Part shown: positions 26,015-37,630 of the stretch, piece after piece
Layout: each line of letters starts with the position of its first letter
How positions within the stretch are numbered: the first letter of the stretch is position 1
Assembly: GCF_002216775.1 (NCBI RefSeq)
Contig: NZ_CP022315.1
Coordinates: 1,426,001-1,490,000 of the forward strand
Origin: Virgibacillus phasianinus
GTDB taxonomy: Bacteria > Bacillota > Bacilli > Bacillales > Amphibacillaceae
Length of the DNA stretch: 64,000 bases
Reading direction: 5' to 3'
Notes under the pieces: generated by a model
The model's input: only the letters and a program-made list of their open reading frames with translations
What the model was told of the DNA's origin: nothing
Database searches by the model: none
Translations under genes and position numbers: made by a program

Positions 26015-27466
26015 TTGGGAATAATGGAATTAATGCCTTACTTTCTAGCGTTTATTATTATATCTAACATAGGGCTCGCACTCACCATCATTTTTCTTGA
26101 ACGGAAGGATGCCACATCTACCTGGGCATGGTTAATGGTTTTACTATTTATTCCAATTGCAGGATTCTTCCTTTACTTGGTCTTTGGTAAGAAAATCAGC
26201 AACAAACGAATTTTCACGTGGGAGACGAAAAGTAAGCTTGGTGTTAAACGAGCGGTTCAATCACAACTTCGTGCGTTAGAGGAAAATACCTTTGTTTTTA
26301 AGCATCATGGGTTAAGCAAATATAAAGACCTGTATTATATGCATTTACGTAATGACGATGCGATTTTTACACAAGATAACAAGGTAGATATTTATACGGA
26401 TGGGAAAGAAAAATTTAAGGCCTTACTGCATGATCTGCAGAAAGCAACTGATCATATTCACATGCTTTATTACATCATCCGCTATGACCAACTGGGAAAG
26501 CAGATTGCTGACGTTTTGGTGAAAAAGGCAAATGAAGGTGTTGAGGTTCGTGTTTTATATGATGACATGGGATCACGGACATTAAGGAGAAAGTTCATTA
26601 AAAGAATTCGGCACGCCGGGGGAAAGGTCGAGGCCTTTTTTCCACCGAAGATACCTAAAATCAATATGAAAATTAATTATCGAAACCATAGAAAAATTAC
26701 TGTCATTGACGGCAGAATTGGCTATATAGGCGGGTTCAATGTTGGTGATGAGTACTTAGGTAATAACAAGAAATTTGGTTACTGGCGTGACACCCATCTG
26801 CGAGTGCTTGGAAGTGCTGTTGAACATATGCAAACGCGATTTATTCTTGATTGGAATCAAGCATCCCGCCATGATATTTTGTACAATGAACGTTATTATA
26901 ATGCTTCCCCGGCGGGCGACGTTGGCATGCAAATTGTAACAAGTGGCCCGGACTCGGAATGGCAGCAAATTAAGAATGGTTATATCAAGATGATTTTATC
27001 AGCCAAAGAGTATGTTTATATGCAGACTCCATACTTTATCCCTGATGAAAGTCTTGCTGATGCACTGCGAATTGCCTGTCTATCAGGAATTGACGTAAAG
27101 ATTATGATTCCAAATAAACCTGATCATCCATTTGTCTATTGGGCAACACTATCCTATATAGGTGACTTGCTTAAAGCTGGTGCAGAGGTGTATATTTATC
27201 AGAATGGCTTTCTTCATTCCAAAACCATTATAGTCGATGGCAAGATTGCTTCAGTTGGAACAGCGAATATTGATGTAAGAAGTTTTCGGCTGAACTTTGA
27301 AGGGAATGCATTTTTATATGATCGCGTTGTTGCGGGTAAACTAGTAGATAGTTATATGCAGGATATCAGCATGTCCACGCAAATGACACGGAAGCTATAC
27401 GAAAAACGGTCGTTTGGAATCAGGTTTAAAGAATCCATCTCAAGACTGCTATCACCAATATTATAA
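26015..27466 (+). CDS. cls: Cardiolipin synthase
   Basis: 483 residues. Two N-terminal membrane helices (about 8-28 and 37-57) precede a tandem phospholipase-D fold. HKD motif 1: His225, Lys227, Asp232 in NHRKITVIDGRIGYIGGFN. HKD motif 2: His401, Lys403, Asp408 in HSKTIIVDGKIASVGTANID. It joins two phosphatidylglycerols to cardiolipin, a lipid raised by salt stress in halotolerant bacilli. The first start is TTG at 26015, 10 nt after AAAGGAG; the ATG at 26024 is an alternative. The thioesterase gene follows after 37 nt, probably cotranscribed. Confidence 0.92.
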   Translation: MGIMELMPYFLAFIIISNIGLALTIIFLERKDATSTWAWLMVLLFIPIAGFFLYLVFGKKISNKRIFTWETKSKLGVKRAVQSQLRALEENTFVFKHHGLSKYKDLYYMHLRNDDAIFTQDNKVDIYTDGKEKFKALLHDLQKATDHIHMLYYIIRYDQLGKQIADVLVKKANEGVEVRVLYDDMGSRTLRRKFIKRIRHAGGKVEAFFPPKIPKINMKINYRNHRKITVIDGRIGYIGGFNVGDEYLGNNKKFGYWRDTHLRVLGSAVEHMQTRFILDWNQASRHDILYNERYYNASPAGDVGMQIVTSGPDSEWQQIKNGYIKMILSAKEYVYMQTPYFIPDESLADALRIACLSGIDVKIMIPNKPDHPFVYWATLSYIGDLLKAGAEVYIYQNGFLHSKTIIVDGKIASVGTANIDVRSFRLNFEGNAFLYDRVVAGKLVDSYMQDISMSTQMTRKLYEKRSFGIRFKESISRLLSPIL

Positions 27467-27503
27467 AAATGAAACTTCACGGATTCTATTAGGAGGAATA
27501 ATT

Positions 27504-28019
27504 ATGGAAACAAAATCATGCCGCAAATCATTGGCGGTAAAAACATCACACGTACTACCGCCGGATACTAACACGCATGGTACATTATTCGGTGGAAAAC
27601 TTATGGCACATATCGATGACGTTGCAGCAATCGCAGCAGCTCGTCATGCCAGAAAAACCGTTGTTACAGCATCAACTGATTCGGTGGATTTTCTCGCGCC
27701 AGTAAAAGAAGGGGATACCATTTGTGTTGAAGCGTTTGTAACCTGGACACACAATACGTCAATGGAAGTCTTTGTCAAAGCAGTGACCGAGAACCTAGTT
27801 TCCGGTGTGCGAAAAGTATGCACCACGGCATTCTTGACGTTTGTTGCGGTTGACGAAAATGGACACCCCATCCCCGTACCGTCAGTAGTTCCGGAAACAG
27901 AATTTGAAAAACAGCTTCATAATCACGCACCAATACGTGCAAAACACCGGAAAGAGCGCCGTGCAAACTCCAAAGAACTAGCATCAACATTCGGAACCAG
28001 CTTTCCCTGGGACCGTTAA
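27504..28019 (+). CDS. ykhA: Acyl-CoA thioesterase (YkhA-like, hotdog fold)
   Basis: 171 residues, cytoplasmic. A single hotdog domain with NTHGTLFGGKLMAHIDDVAAIAAARHA (catalytic region with Asn and the Asp on the long helix) and TASTDSVDFLAPVKEGD on the next strand. This is the BFIT/BACH-type acyl-CoA hydrolase pattern. A basic C-terminal tail (RAKHRKERRANSKEL) is common in YkhA. AGGAGGA is 6 nt before the chosen ATG; the longer frame from 27414 overlaps cls. A strong terminator follows. Confidence 0.85.
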   Translation: METKSCRKSLAVKTSHVLPPDTNTHGTLFGGKLMAHIDDVAAIAAARHARKTVVTASTDSVDFLAPVKEGDTICVEAFVTWTHNTSMEVFVKAVTENLVSGVRKVCTTAFLTFVAVDENGHPIPVPSVVPETEFEKQLHNHAPIRAKHRKERRANSKELASTFGTSFPWDR

Positions 28020-28033
28020 TATATCTAAACGCT

Positions 28034-28069
28034 GGCCGTTTCTTTAGGGAGACGGCTTTCGCTTTTTTT
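28034..28069 (+). terminator. Terminator of cls-ykhA
   Basis: GCCGTTTC-TTTAGG-GAGACGGC stem with a T-run seven nt later. Confidence 0.85.
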
Positions 28070-28171
28070 ATTAAATTATGTATCTTAATGTAGTTTATGA
28101 TAAAATGATAAAGTGCTTTTTTTATGAGGAAAAAAGGCAGATTATTCACGACATAAAAAGGGTAAATAAAG

Positions 28172-28185
28172 TGAAAGCGCTATAG
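28172..28185 (+). promoter_or_regulatory. Candidate cre (CcpA) site before the alanine symporter
   Basis: TGAAAGCGCTATAG matches 12 of 14 positions of the cre consensus, 30 nt before the ATG. Confidence 0.4.
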
Positions 28186-28214
28186 AGTTTGAAATTAATG
28201 GAGGGGAAACATAC

Positions 28215-29642
28215 ATGAGTTTCATCGAGAATATTGTTGGGGAAATCAATGGCGTTTTATGGGACTATTTGTTAATTATTGTTCTTATTGGTCTTGGCCT
28301 TTGGTTTACTGTGAAAACTAAGTTTGTTCAGTTCAGGTATCTGCCTGAAATGTTTCGTGTTTTATTTGATAAGCGGACAATGAGTGCGGAAGGGAAGAAA
28401 GGTACTTCGTCATTTCAGGCGTTTGCCATCAGCGCAGCATCACGTGTCGGTACTGGGAACCTTGCCGGAGTTGCATCAGCTATCGCGATTGGTGGTCCAG
28501 GGGCAATTTTCTGGATGTGGCTTATTGCATTGCTGGGTTCAGCAACGGCATTTGTCGAAAGTACGCTTGCTCAGGTTTATAAGATACCAGAAAAAAATCA
28601 ATATCGTGGCGGCCCGGCCTATTATATGGAAAAAGGGCTGAAGAAGCGCTGGCTTGGCATTCTTTTTGCAATCACGATTACGTTTACGTATGGACTCGTA
28701 TTTAATTCGGTGCAATCAAATACAATCAGTCTAGCTTTTTCTAATGAATTTGATTTCAGTAAAAACATAATGGCAGTTATTCTTGTTATTCTGACAGCTA
28801 TGGTTATTTTCGGTGGATTGAAATCAATCGCGAATGTAACGCAGTACATAGTTCCGATTATGGCTATTTTGTATATTATTCTTGCTGTTTATGTTTTAAT
28901 AGCAAACATTTCAGCTGTTCCTGATTTACTCTCATTAATTTTTGCAAATGCCTTTGGTATTCGTGAAGTAGCTGGTGGTGGATTCGGTGCAGCAATCTCC
29001 ATGGGGATTAAACGTGGATTATTCTCGAACGAAGCTGGTATGGGTAGTGCTCCGAACGCGGCTGCTACTGCAGAGGTATCACATCCAGCGAAGCAGGGTT
29101 TAATCCAGTCTTTAGGTGTATTTTTTGATACCATCCTGATTTGTAGTGCAACTGGTTTTATCATTGTTTCAGCCGGGGGTTATGAAGGAAGTGGACTTGA
29201 TGGTATTCAACTGACGCAGAATGCATTCCAGTTCCATATAGGTGATTGGGCATCCATCTTTATTGCCGTAGCAATTTTCCTATTTGCTTACAGTTCTATC
29301 CTAGGGAACTATTATTACGGTGAAAATAACATCGGTTATATTAAAAACAGCAAGGTCGGTCTATTCATTTATCGTTTAGCAGTGCTTGCAATGGTTATCT
29401 TTGGTGCAATTGCGTCTTTCGACCTTGTCTGGGCACTAGCCGACTTATCAATGGCAATCATGGCGTTAATTAACCTATACGCGATTACCAAGCTGTTTAA
29501 GATTGCTAACCGTGTATTAAAGGACTATCAACGGCAGCGAAAAGAAGGAAAAGATCCAGTATTTTATCGCGATGTCCTGGATAATCAGGATGGGATAGAA
29601 TTCTGGGGACGTGAAGAAACAAAGCACGAGACGAATAAATAA
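28215..29642 (+). CDS. alsT: Sodium:alanine (AGCS family) symporter
   Basis: 475-residue membrane protein with about 11 helices. Family signatures: SSFQAFAISAASRVGTGNLAGVASAIAIGGPGAIFWMW (helix 2 region, Na+/substrate site), QYRGGPAYYMEKGL, and GIKRGLFSNEAGMGSAPNAAATAEVSHPAKQGL. It takes up alanine, glycine or glutamine with Na+; the substrate is not decided by sequence. GGAGGGG lies before the ATG. A cre-like site upstream suggests repression by preferred carbon sources. Terminator at 29658. Confidence 0.9.
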   Translation: MSFIENIVGEINGVLWDYLLIIVLIGLGLWFTVKTKFVQFRYLPEMFRVLFDKRTMSAEGKKGTSSFQAFAISAASRVGTGNLAGVASAIAIGGPGAIFWMWLIALLGSATAFVESTLAQVYKIPEKNQYRGGPAYYMEKGLKKRWLGILFAITITFTYGLVFNSVQSNTISLAFSNEFDFSKNIMAVILVILTAMVIFGGLKSIANVTQYIVPIMAILYIILAVYVLIANISAVPDLLSLIFANAFGIREVAGGGFGAAISMGIKRGLFSNEAGMGSAPNAAATAEVSHPAKQGLIQSLGVFFDTILICSATGFIIVSAGGYEGSGLDGIQLTQNAFQFHIGDWASIFIAVAIFLFAYSSILGNYYYGENNIGYIKNSKVGLFIYRLAVLAMVIFGAIASFDLVWALADLSMAIMALINLYAITKLFKIANRVLKDYQRQRKEGKDPVFYRDVLDNQDGIEFWGREETKHETNK

Positions 29643-29657
29643 AATATAAGCAAAATA

Positions 29658-29696
29658 AGGCTGTCTGTCCTGTTAAGGGGGTGGGCAGCCCTTTTT
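29658..29696 (+). terminator. Terminator of the alanine symporter gene
   Basis: GGCTG (29659-29663) pairs with CAGCC (29686-29690), with additional inner C-G pairs, followed by CTTTTTAA. Confidence 0.65.
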
Positions 29697-29764
29697 AAGG
29701 TAAGAATGCAGGACTGGTTTTCGATCAACATCACCGCTTTGACCCGTAATTCCTGCAAAAACTG

Positions 29765-29793
29765 TTGACAGCTAACGTGCAATCGCTTACAAT
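29765..29793 (+). promoter_or_regulatory. Sigma-A promoter of the NhaC-type transporter, with embedded cre
   Basis: TTGACA (29765-29770), exactly 17 nt, TACAAT (29788-29793). TGCAATCGCTTACA at 29778-29791 overlaps the spacer and -10 and matches the CcpA cre consensus at 13 of 14 positions. The implied transcript has a leader of about 340 nt before the ATG at 30143. Confidence 0.75.
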
Positions 29794-29918
29794 ACATTTA
29801 AAGTATTTTGAAGATTCAGTTGCAGTTACCAAAGATTAATAGTTAACAGACCTTAGTATGGTAACGTTTGAATATTCATCGTTTGCATTGATTTACTTTA
29901 ATAAAAGAATCATTAAGG

Positions 29919-29989
29919 CTCAGAGAATCGAGTGAATAGGGAGTCGTCTAGCACAACACGTCTGTGCTAAACGACTTCTTTTGTTTTTT
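29919..29989 (+). promoter_or_regulatory. HutP-type attenuator in the transporter leader
   Basis: Three NAG triplets at an exact 7-nt period, GAG (29923-29925), GAG (29930-29932) and TAG (29937-29939), are followed directly by a terminator hairpin. In the hairpin, AGTCGT pairs with ACGACT (29942-29947 with 29971-29976) and TAGCACA with TGTGCTA (29949-29955 with 29963-29969), with a 7-nt loop and a T-rich tail to 29989. HutP binds NAG-N4-NAG-N4-NAG RNA with L-histidine and Mg2+ and prevents termination. The layout matches the element after hutP at 32090. HutP control of this gene is inferred. Confidence 0.75.
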
Positions 29990-30142
29990 GCAATAATCCT
30001 GGGGAGGTGAATTTTCACTTCAAGTCCGTTACAATTTTAGCATGGTAAAGTAATAAATTCTTATCAGTGTGGTTCACTAAAGATATTGATAATGATTGCG
30101 ACTGGGCAATCTTAAAAAATATAAGGATAAGGTGGGGGAAAT
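29990..30142. promoter_or_regulatory. Leader between attenuator and transporter start
   Basis: About 150 nt. It contains a good ribosome site, GGGGAGGTGA (30000-30009), with no ATG, GTG or TTG at a usable distance after it. GTGAATTTTCAC (30006-30017) is a small dyad overlapping it. The real ribosome site, GGTGGGGG, lies at 30131-30138. Confidence 0.35.
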
Positions 30143-31567
30143 ATGGAGAAGTCGGGAAAAAATATCTCATTAGGGTTAGCTTTAATACCCTTTTTAGTAA
30201 TGATTGTAGCAATGACATTTGTCATTATTGTTTTTGAGGGCAGCCCACATATCCCAATATTGCTTGGAGCAGTGGTTGCCGCATTTATTGCCTGGACTAG
30301 TGGATATTCCTGGGGCGAATTGGAGAAATTCATTTACCAGGGGATAACCAAAGTTCTTCCAGCTGTCGTTATTTTAATTATGGTAGGGTTGATTATCAGT
30401 GCCTGGATAGGTGGTGGAATTGTTACCACAATGATTTATTATGGTCTCGAAATCATTTCGCCATCCTATTTTCTAGCAGCTATTTTAATTATTTGTGCAA
30501 TCGTAACCCTGATGATGGGGAGTTCATGGTCGACAATTGGAACAGTAGGGGTTGCAGGCATGGGTATTGGTATCAGTATGGGGATTCCTCCGGCCATGAT
30601 AGCGGGCGCTATTGTTTCAGGAGCGTTCTTTGGGGATAAAATGTCGCCACTTTCAGATACGACTATTCTTGCATCTGGAATTGCTGGTGCAAAGCTGTCG
30701 GAGCACATTAAACACATGCTTTATACAACGGTTCCAGCATTCATTATCGCCCTGATTGTCTATTTTATTATTGGCATGAAGTTTGCTGATAATTCAATCA
30801 ACAGGGAGAGTATTGATGCTGTGATGAATGGTTTGCAGGATAATTTTCTGATTTCACCGTGGTTATTGCTTATTCCGCTCGCTGTCCTTCTTTTGGTTTT
30901 TAAAAAGGTTCCAGCGTTACCAGCATTGACAACCGGTATTATCCTTGGGTTCTTAGCCGATATTTTTTTCCAGGGAGGAAGTATTGGAGAAGCGGTAAAT
31001 GCACTGCAGGGTGGATATTCGATTGACTCTGGAAATGAAACGGTCGACAGTCTGTTAAATCAAGGTGGACTGGAATCGATGATGTACACGGTGTCACTGG
31101 CAATGGTGGCGATGATATTCGGCGGTATCATGGAGAGTACAGGAATGTTGACGGTTATTGTGGAACAGGTTTTAAAAATAGCACGAACAGGCAGAAGCCT
31201 ATGTGCAACAACAGTTGTATCATCATTTTTGACAAACGTGATTACTGCTGAACAATATATTTCCATTATCATTCCAGGTAGAATGTATGCAAATGCGTAC
31301 GAAGATAAGAACCTGCACCCAAAGAACCTGTCACGTGCTCTTGAAGATGGTGGAACAATCACATCCGCGTTAGTGCCATGGAGTACGGATGCCGTGTTTG
31401 TATTTACTACGCTTGGTGTTAGTGCCTGGGCCTATGCACCATATGCGGTATTAAATTATTGTGTACCCGTTATATCCATCATTTTTTCGTTAGTCGGATT
31501 TTCTGTTATATACACAAATAAAAGGAAGAAAGAGGGCGTAAACGAACAAGAAGAAAACGTACAATGA
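30143..31567 (+). CDS. NhaC-family Na+/H+-type antiporter, candidate histidine-linked transporter
   Basis: 474 residues, about 11-12 helices. It carries the NhaC/MleN pattern: HIPILLGAVVAAFIAWTSGYSWGELEKFIYQGI near the start, GSSWSTIGTVGVAGMGIGISMGIPPAMIAGAIVSGAFFGDKMSPLSDTTILASGIAGA at about residues 125-185 with the conserved FFGDKMSPLSDT, and NVITAEQYISIIIPGRMY. NhaC-family members exchange Na+ or H+ for organic substrates (MleN exchanges malate and lactate), so the name does not fix the substrate. Its leader carries a HutP-type attenuator and hutP follows 70 nt downstream, so histidine or a hut product is a reasonable substrate. No hutM-type permease lies in the cluster. Confidence 0.8.
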   Translation: MEKSGKNISLGLALIPFLVMIVAMTFVIIVFEGSPHIPILLGAVVAAFIAWTSGYSWGELEKFIYQGITKVLPAVVILIMVGLIISAWIGGGIVTTMIYYGLEIISPSYFLAAILIICAIVTLMMGSSWSTIGTVGVAGMGIGISMGIPPAMIAGAIVSGAFFGDKMSPLSDTTILASGIAGAKLSEHIKHMLYTTVPAFIIALIVYFIIGMKFADNSINRESIDAVMNGLQDNFLISPWLLLIPLAVLLLVFKKVPALPALTTGIILGFLADIFFQGGSIGEAVNALQGGYSIDSGNETVDSLLNQGGLESMMYTVSLAMVAMIFGGIMESTGMLTVIVEQVLKIARTGRSLCATTVVSSFLTNVITAEQYISIIIPGRMYANAYEDKNLHPKNLSRALEDGGTITSALVPWSTDAVFVFTTLGVSAWAYAPYAVLNYCVPVISIIFSLVGFSVIYTNKRKKEGVNEQEENVQ

Positions 31568-31571
31568 CAAA

Positions 31572-31600
31572 TTGACAATTTTTCAAAAGAATACTAAAAT
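31572..31600 (+). promoter_or_regulatory. Sigma-A promoter of hutP-hutHUIG
   Basis: TTGACA (31572-31577), a 17-nt spacer, TAAAAT (31595-31600), located just after the transporter stop codon. It gives hutP a basal transcript independent of the upstream attenuator. Confidence 0.8.
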
Positions 31601-31637
31601 TAAAGTAGTTATTAGCTGCTAGGAAAGAGTGAATTTG

Positions 31638-32078
31638 ATGCCGCTTGATAGTAATCATTTAATCGGTAAAGAAGCTTTATTGCTTTTATTGCATAAAGAA
31701 GATCAATTACCTGAAAAGTTAAGACAACTAGACTGGAAGTATTGCAAAGGTAAGGTCGGATCAATGGACGGGCAAAAGGTTGTGGCGGCAGTTGAGACAG
31801 CTGCTAAGAATCAAGGAATTATCAAATCCAGCCTGTACCGCGAAACGCATGCACTGTACCATGCAATCTTAGAGGCTATGAGTGGGGTAACACGTGGAAA
31901 TAATCAAATCGGAACATTACTTCGAACGGTTGGTTTACAATTTGCGATTGTTCGGGGCAATCCTTATAAAGATAAGGAAGAGGGCGAATGGATAGCTGTT
32001 GCTCTTTATGGGACGATTGGCGCTCCGGTCAAAGGACTGGAACATGAAGCTATCGGACTTGGAATCAATCACATATAA
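31638..32078 (+). CDS. hutP: HutP, histidine-responsive RNA-binding antiterminator
   Basis: 146 residues. HutP forms a hexamer that binds L-histidine and Mg2+ and then NAG-repeat RNA, preventing formation of the terminator before hutH. The sequence shows the whole family pattern: [64 protein letters not shown] (with the two His of the metal site and the ligand-binding Arg region), and the C-terminus [22 protein letters not shown] (third metal His). The ATG at 31638 is 8 nt after AGGAAAGAG; GTG at 31629 lies in that site. The attenuator it should bind begins 12 nt past its stop. Confidence 0.95.
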   Translation: MPLDSNHLIGKEALLLLLHKEDQLPEKLRQLDWKYCKGKVGSMDGQKVVAAVETAAKNQGIIKSSLYRETHALYHAILEAMSGVTRGNNQIGTLLRTVGLQFAIVRGNPYKDKEEGEWIAVALYGTIGAPVKGLEHEAIGLGINHI

Positions 32079-32089
32079 CGTAAGACTCA

Positions 32090-32152
32090 GAGTAATTAGT
32101 TGATAGGGGGTCGTGTGGCACAGGTATGTGCTATACGGCCCCTTTGTGTATT
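32090..32152 (+). promoter_or_regulatory. hut operon attenuator (HutP target)
   Basis: NAG triplets GAG (32090-32092), TAG (32097-32099) and TAG (32104-32106) show the exact 7-nt period. They run straight into a 16-bp stem: 32107-32122 (GGGGTCGTGTGGCACA) pairs throughout with 32127-32142, counting G-U pairs, around a GGTA loop, followed by TTTGTGTATTT. The position between hutP and hutH is the known site of HutP antitermination in B. subtilis. Confidence 0.88.
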
Positions 32153-32181
32153 TAATGAGATAACTTGGAGGTGCAAAGTGT

Positions 32182-33702
32182 ATGGTTATTTTAACCGGTA
32201 AAACGTTAACATTTGAGGAAGTGAAACGCGTTGTTTTTGACAACGAAAGCGTGGAATTAGCAACGGAAACATGTATTGATATTGAAGCAAATCGCGAAAC
32301 TGTCGACCAGCTTATTAAGGACAAAAAAACGATGTATGGCATTAACACAGGGTTTGGAAAATTTAGTGATGTCGTTATTGAGAATGAGGATTTAGATGAT
32401 TTACAACTGAATTTGATTCATTCGCATGCTTGTGGAGTAGGGGAACCTTTTTCTGAAAAAGTGACGAGAGCAATGCTGTTGCTTCGGGCAAATGCCTTAT
32501 CACAAGGCTGCTCCGGCGTGCGGCTGATTCTAGTTAAGCAATTACTGAATCTATTAAATAGTGGGATTCACCCAATTGTGCCTGAGCAGGGCTCACTTGG
32601 GGCAAGTGGTGATCTGGCGCCGCTTTCACACTTGGCACTTGGCCTACTTGGTGAAGGTGAAGTCATGTATCATGGCGAAAAGATGGAAGCGGTTACCGCT
32701 CTTAGTAAGGAAGGCATTACCCCGCTTACATTAAAGGCAAAAGAGGGGCTTGCGCTGATAAACGGCACGCAAGCAATGACGGCAGTAGGTGTTGTGACGT
32801 ATCTCGAAGCGGAAAAATTGCTACATCAAAGTGAATTGACAGCGGCGATGACACTGGAGGGGCTGCAAGGGATTATCGATGCATTTGACCATGATTTACA
32901 TGCTGCCCGTGGTCACCAGGAGCAAATGGATGTGGCGGAACGGATACGTGGCATTTTAGCAGACAGTAATCTTATCACCAAACAAGGTGAATTGCGTGTT
33001 CAAGATGCCTATTCCCTAAGGTGTATCCCGCAGGTTCTTGGGGCATGCTGGCAAACGATCAATTATGCGAAGGAAAAACTATTAATTGAGATGAACGCGG
33101 TAACCGATAATCCACTAATTTTCTCTGATCAAAACAAAGTAATATCAGGGGGGAATTTTCACGGCGAGCCAATCGCGTTCGCCATGGATTTTATCAAAAT
33201 TGGCATTGCAGAGACAGCGAATGTAGCGGAACGAAGGATTGAACGATTGGTAAATCCGCAATTAAATGATCTGCCAGCGTTTTTGAGTCCGAATCCGGGA
33301 CTGGAATCTGGGGCAATGATTATGCAGTATAGTGCAGCATCACTCGTGTCGGAAAATAAAACACTGGCACACCCAGCAAGTGTTGATTCCATTCCATCTT
33401 CAGCCAATCAGGAGGATCACGTCAGCATGGGGACGATTGCTGCGAGACATGCGTTGCAGATGCTGCAGAATGCAAGACATGTAGTAGCAATTGAACTAAT
33501 CTGCGCGATGCAGGCAGTTGAGTATCGCGGAACAGAACAAATGGGTGCTATCACAAAAGAATTTTACCAGAAGGCACGCGAATTTGTTCCAAGTATTACT
33601 GCTGACCGTATTTTTTCAACAGACATTACAAATCTAGCAAACTGGTTAAAAGATGAAGCACAATCACATGTTAGTTTAAAAGGAGGAGTTTTTCATGAAT
33701 AA
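32182..33702 (+). CDS. hutH: Histidine ammonia-lyase
   Basis: 506 residues, cytoplasmic tetramer. It converts L-histidine to trans-urocanate and ammonia, the first step of the hut pathway. The Ala-Ser-Gly triad that cyclises to the MIO cofactor is in [14 protein letters not shown] (about residues 142-144). [10 protein letters not shown] (about 53-62), [21 protein letters not shown]-like [13 protein letters not shown], and [14 protein letters not shown] are also present. GGAGGTG precedes the ATG. It overlaps hutU by 8 nt. Expression should depend on the attenuator immediately upstream. Confidence 0.96.
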   Translation: MVILTGKTLTFEEVKRVVFDNESVELATETCIDIEANRETVDQLIKDKKTMYGINTGFGKFSDVVIENEDLDDLQLNLIHSHACGVGEPFSEKVTRAMLLLRANALSQGCSGVRLILVKQLLNLLNSGIHPIVPEQGSLGASGDLAPLSHLALGLLGEGEVMYHGEKMEAVTALSKEGITPLTLKAKEGLALINGTQAMTAVGVVTYLEAEKLLHQSELTAAMTLEGLQGIIDAFDHDLHAARGHQEQMDVAERIRGILADSNLITKQGELRVQDAYSLRCIPQVLGACWQTINYAKEKLLIEMNAVTDNPLIFSDQNKVISGGNFHGEPIAFAMDFIKIGIAETANVAERRIERLVNPQLNDLPAFLSPNPGLESGAMIMQYSAASLVSENKTLAHPASVDSIPSSANQEDHVSMGTIAARHALQMLQNARHVVAIELICAMQAVEYRGTEQMGAITKEFYQKAREFVPSITADRIFSTDITNLANWLKDEAQSHVSLKGGVFHE

Positions 33703-35347
33703 GGTGGATGTAAGGGCGAAAAAGGGATTGGAACTAGAGTGTAAAGGCTGGGAACAAGAAGCAGCATTACGGATGCTGTACAACAACCTGGATCCGGAGG
33801 TTGCTGAAAACCCGGAAGAGCTTGTTGTGTATGGAGGTATTGGGAAAGCAGCACGTAACTGGGAGTCATTTCATGCGATTGTGAAAACGTTGCGCAATCT
33901 GGAGAATGATGAAACCATGTTAATACAGTCTGGTAAGCCTGTTGGCGTGTTTAAAACACATAAACATGCACCGCGCGTCTTGTTGTCTAATTCCGTCTTG
34001 GTGCCAAAGTGGGCGAATTGGGAGCATTTCCATGAACTCGATCAAAAAGGGCTGATGATGTATGGGCAAATGACTGCAGGAAGCTGGATTTATATTGGTA
34101 CACAAGGAATTCTGCAAGGAACATATGAAACTTTTTCATCACTTGCTAAAAAACATTATAATGGCTCATTAAAAGGAACCATTACGCTTACCGCCGGACT
34201 TGGGGGCATGGGTGGTGCACAACCACTAGCTGTAACGATGAACGAAGGCGTTGTTATTGCAGTGGAAGTAGACAAAAGCCGTATTGAAAAACGATTGAAA
34301 ACAAAGTATTGCGATGTCATGACAGAAAGCATTGATGAAGCAATTTCCTTGGCCAAAGAAGCAAAAGAGGCTGGTAAGGCTCTTTCCATTGCACTTCTTG
34401 GCAATGCAGCTGAAATCCACCATGAACTTTTAACAAAAGATATTCAAATTGATATTGTGACCGACCAGACATCGGCTCATGATCCATTGAATGGCTATGT
34501 GCCAGTTGGCTTTACCGTGGAAGAAGCGGAAACCTTACGGAAAAAGGATCCGGAAGCATATACCGTAAAATCAAAAGCTAGTATGGCGAAGCATGTGGAA
34601 GCAATGCTGCTGCACAAGGATAATGGTTCCATCGTATTTGATTATGGGAACAACATTCGTCAGGTTGCCCATGACGAGGGTGTGGAAAAGGCCTTTGATT
34701 TCCCTGGTTTTGTTCCAGCCTATATTCGTCCCTTATTTACAGAAGGAAAAGGACCGTTCCGCTGGGCGGCACTGTCAGGTGACCCGGAAGATATTTACCG
34801 GACGGATCAATTAATTAAGGAGCTTTTCCCAGAAAATAAAGCATTAATTCGCTGGATTGACATGGCGCAGGAACAAATTGCTTTCCAAGGCCTTCCTTCT
34901 AGGATTTGCTGGCTTGGTTACGGGGAACGAATGAAGATGGGGCTGGCGATTAATGAACTTGTGCGCAAAGGTGAATTAAAAGCGCCTGTCGTCATCGGAC
35001 GCGACCATTTGGACTGTGGATCGGTAGCATCGCCAAACCGTGAGACGGAGGGCATGAAGGATGGCAGTGATGCGGTCGGCGACTGGGCAGTACTGAACGC
35101 GCTTATTAACACAGCAGCTGGTGGCTCATGGATCTCCTTCCATCACGGTGGTGGTGTCGGCATGGGGTACTCACTGCACGCAGGAATGGTTGCATTAGCA
35201 GATGGTACGGATCTAGCACATGAACGTTTAGAGCGGGTTTTAACAACAGACCCTGGTATGGGGATTATTCGCCATGCGGATGCAGGCTATGAATCTGCCA
35301 TCAATTTTGCTGAAGAACACAACATTACTATACCAACGAAGAAATAG
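33695..35347 (+). CDS. hutU: Urocanate hydratase
   Basis: 550 residues. It hydrates urocanate to 4-imidazolone-5-propanoate using tightly bound NAD+ as an electrophile. Rossmann-type [29 protein letters not shown] is near residues 165-195. Conserved [77 protein letters not shown] (with the catalytic Cys region) and [19 protein letters not shown] follow. AAAGGAGGAG in the end of hutH is its ribosome site. 18 nt separate it from hutI. Confidence 0.96.
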   Translation: MNKVDVRAKKGLELECKGWEQEAALRMLYNNLDPEVAENPEELVVYGGIGKAARNWESFHAIVKTLRNLENDETMLIQSGKPVGVFKTHKHAPRVLLSNSVLVPKWANWEHFHELDQKGLMMYGQMTAGSWIYIGTQGILQGTYETFSSLAKKHYNGSLKGTITLTAGLGGMGGAQPLAVTMNEGVVIAVEVDKSRIEKRLKTKYCDVMTESIDEAISLAKEAKEAGKALSIALLGNAAEIHHELLTKDIQIDIVTDQTSAHDPLNGYVPVGFTVEEAETLRKKDPEAYTVKSKASMAKHVEAMLLHKDNGSIVFDYGNNIRQVAHDEGVEKAFDFPGFVPAYIRPLFTEGKGPFRWAALSGDPEDIYRTDQLIKELFPENKALIRWIDMAQEQIAFQGLPSRICWLGYGERMKMGLAINELVRKGELKAPVVIGRDHLDCGSVASPNRETEGMKDGSDAVGDWAVLNALINTAAGGSWISFHHGGGVGMGYSLHAGMVALADGTDLAHERLERVLTTDPGMGIIRHADAGYESAINFAEEHNITIPTKK

Positions 35348-37563
<2,216 letters not shown>

Positions 37564-37566
37564 AAT

Positions 37567-37618
37567 GGGGACAGTCCCCCGCCACACTAACGCGGTAGAG
37601 CGGTGGGGGACTGTCCCC
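37567..37618 (+). terminator. Hairpin after hutG (GGGGACAGTCCCC type)
   Basis: GGGGACAGTCCCCC (37567-37580) pairs with GGGGGACTGTCCCC (37605-37618). Each arm is itself nearly palindromic. There is no T-tract, but a second hairpin follows at 37631. A related GGACAG hairpin occurs at 39534. Confidence 0.7.
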
Positions 37619-37630
37619 CTATAAGCATAA

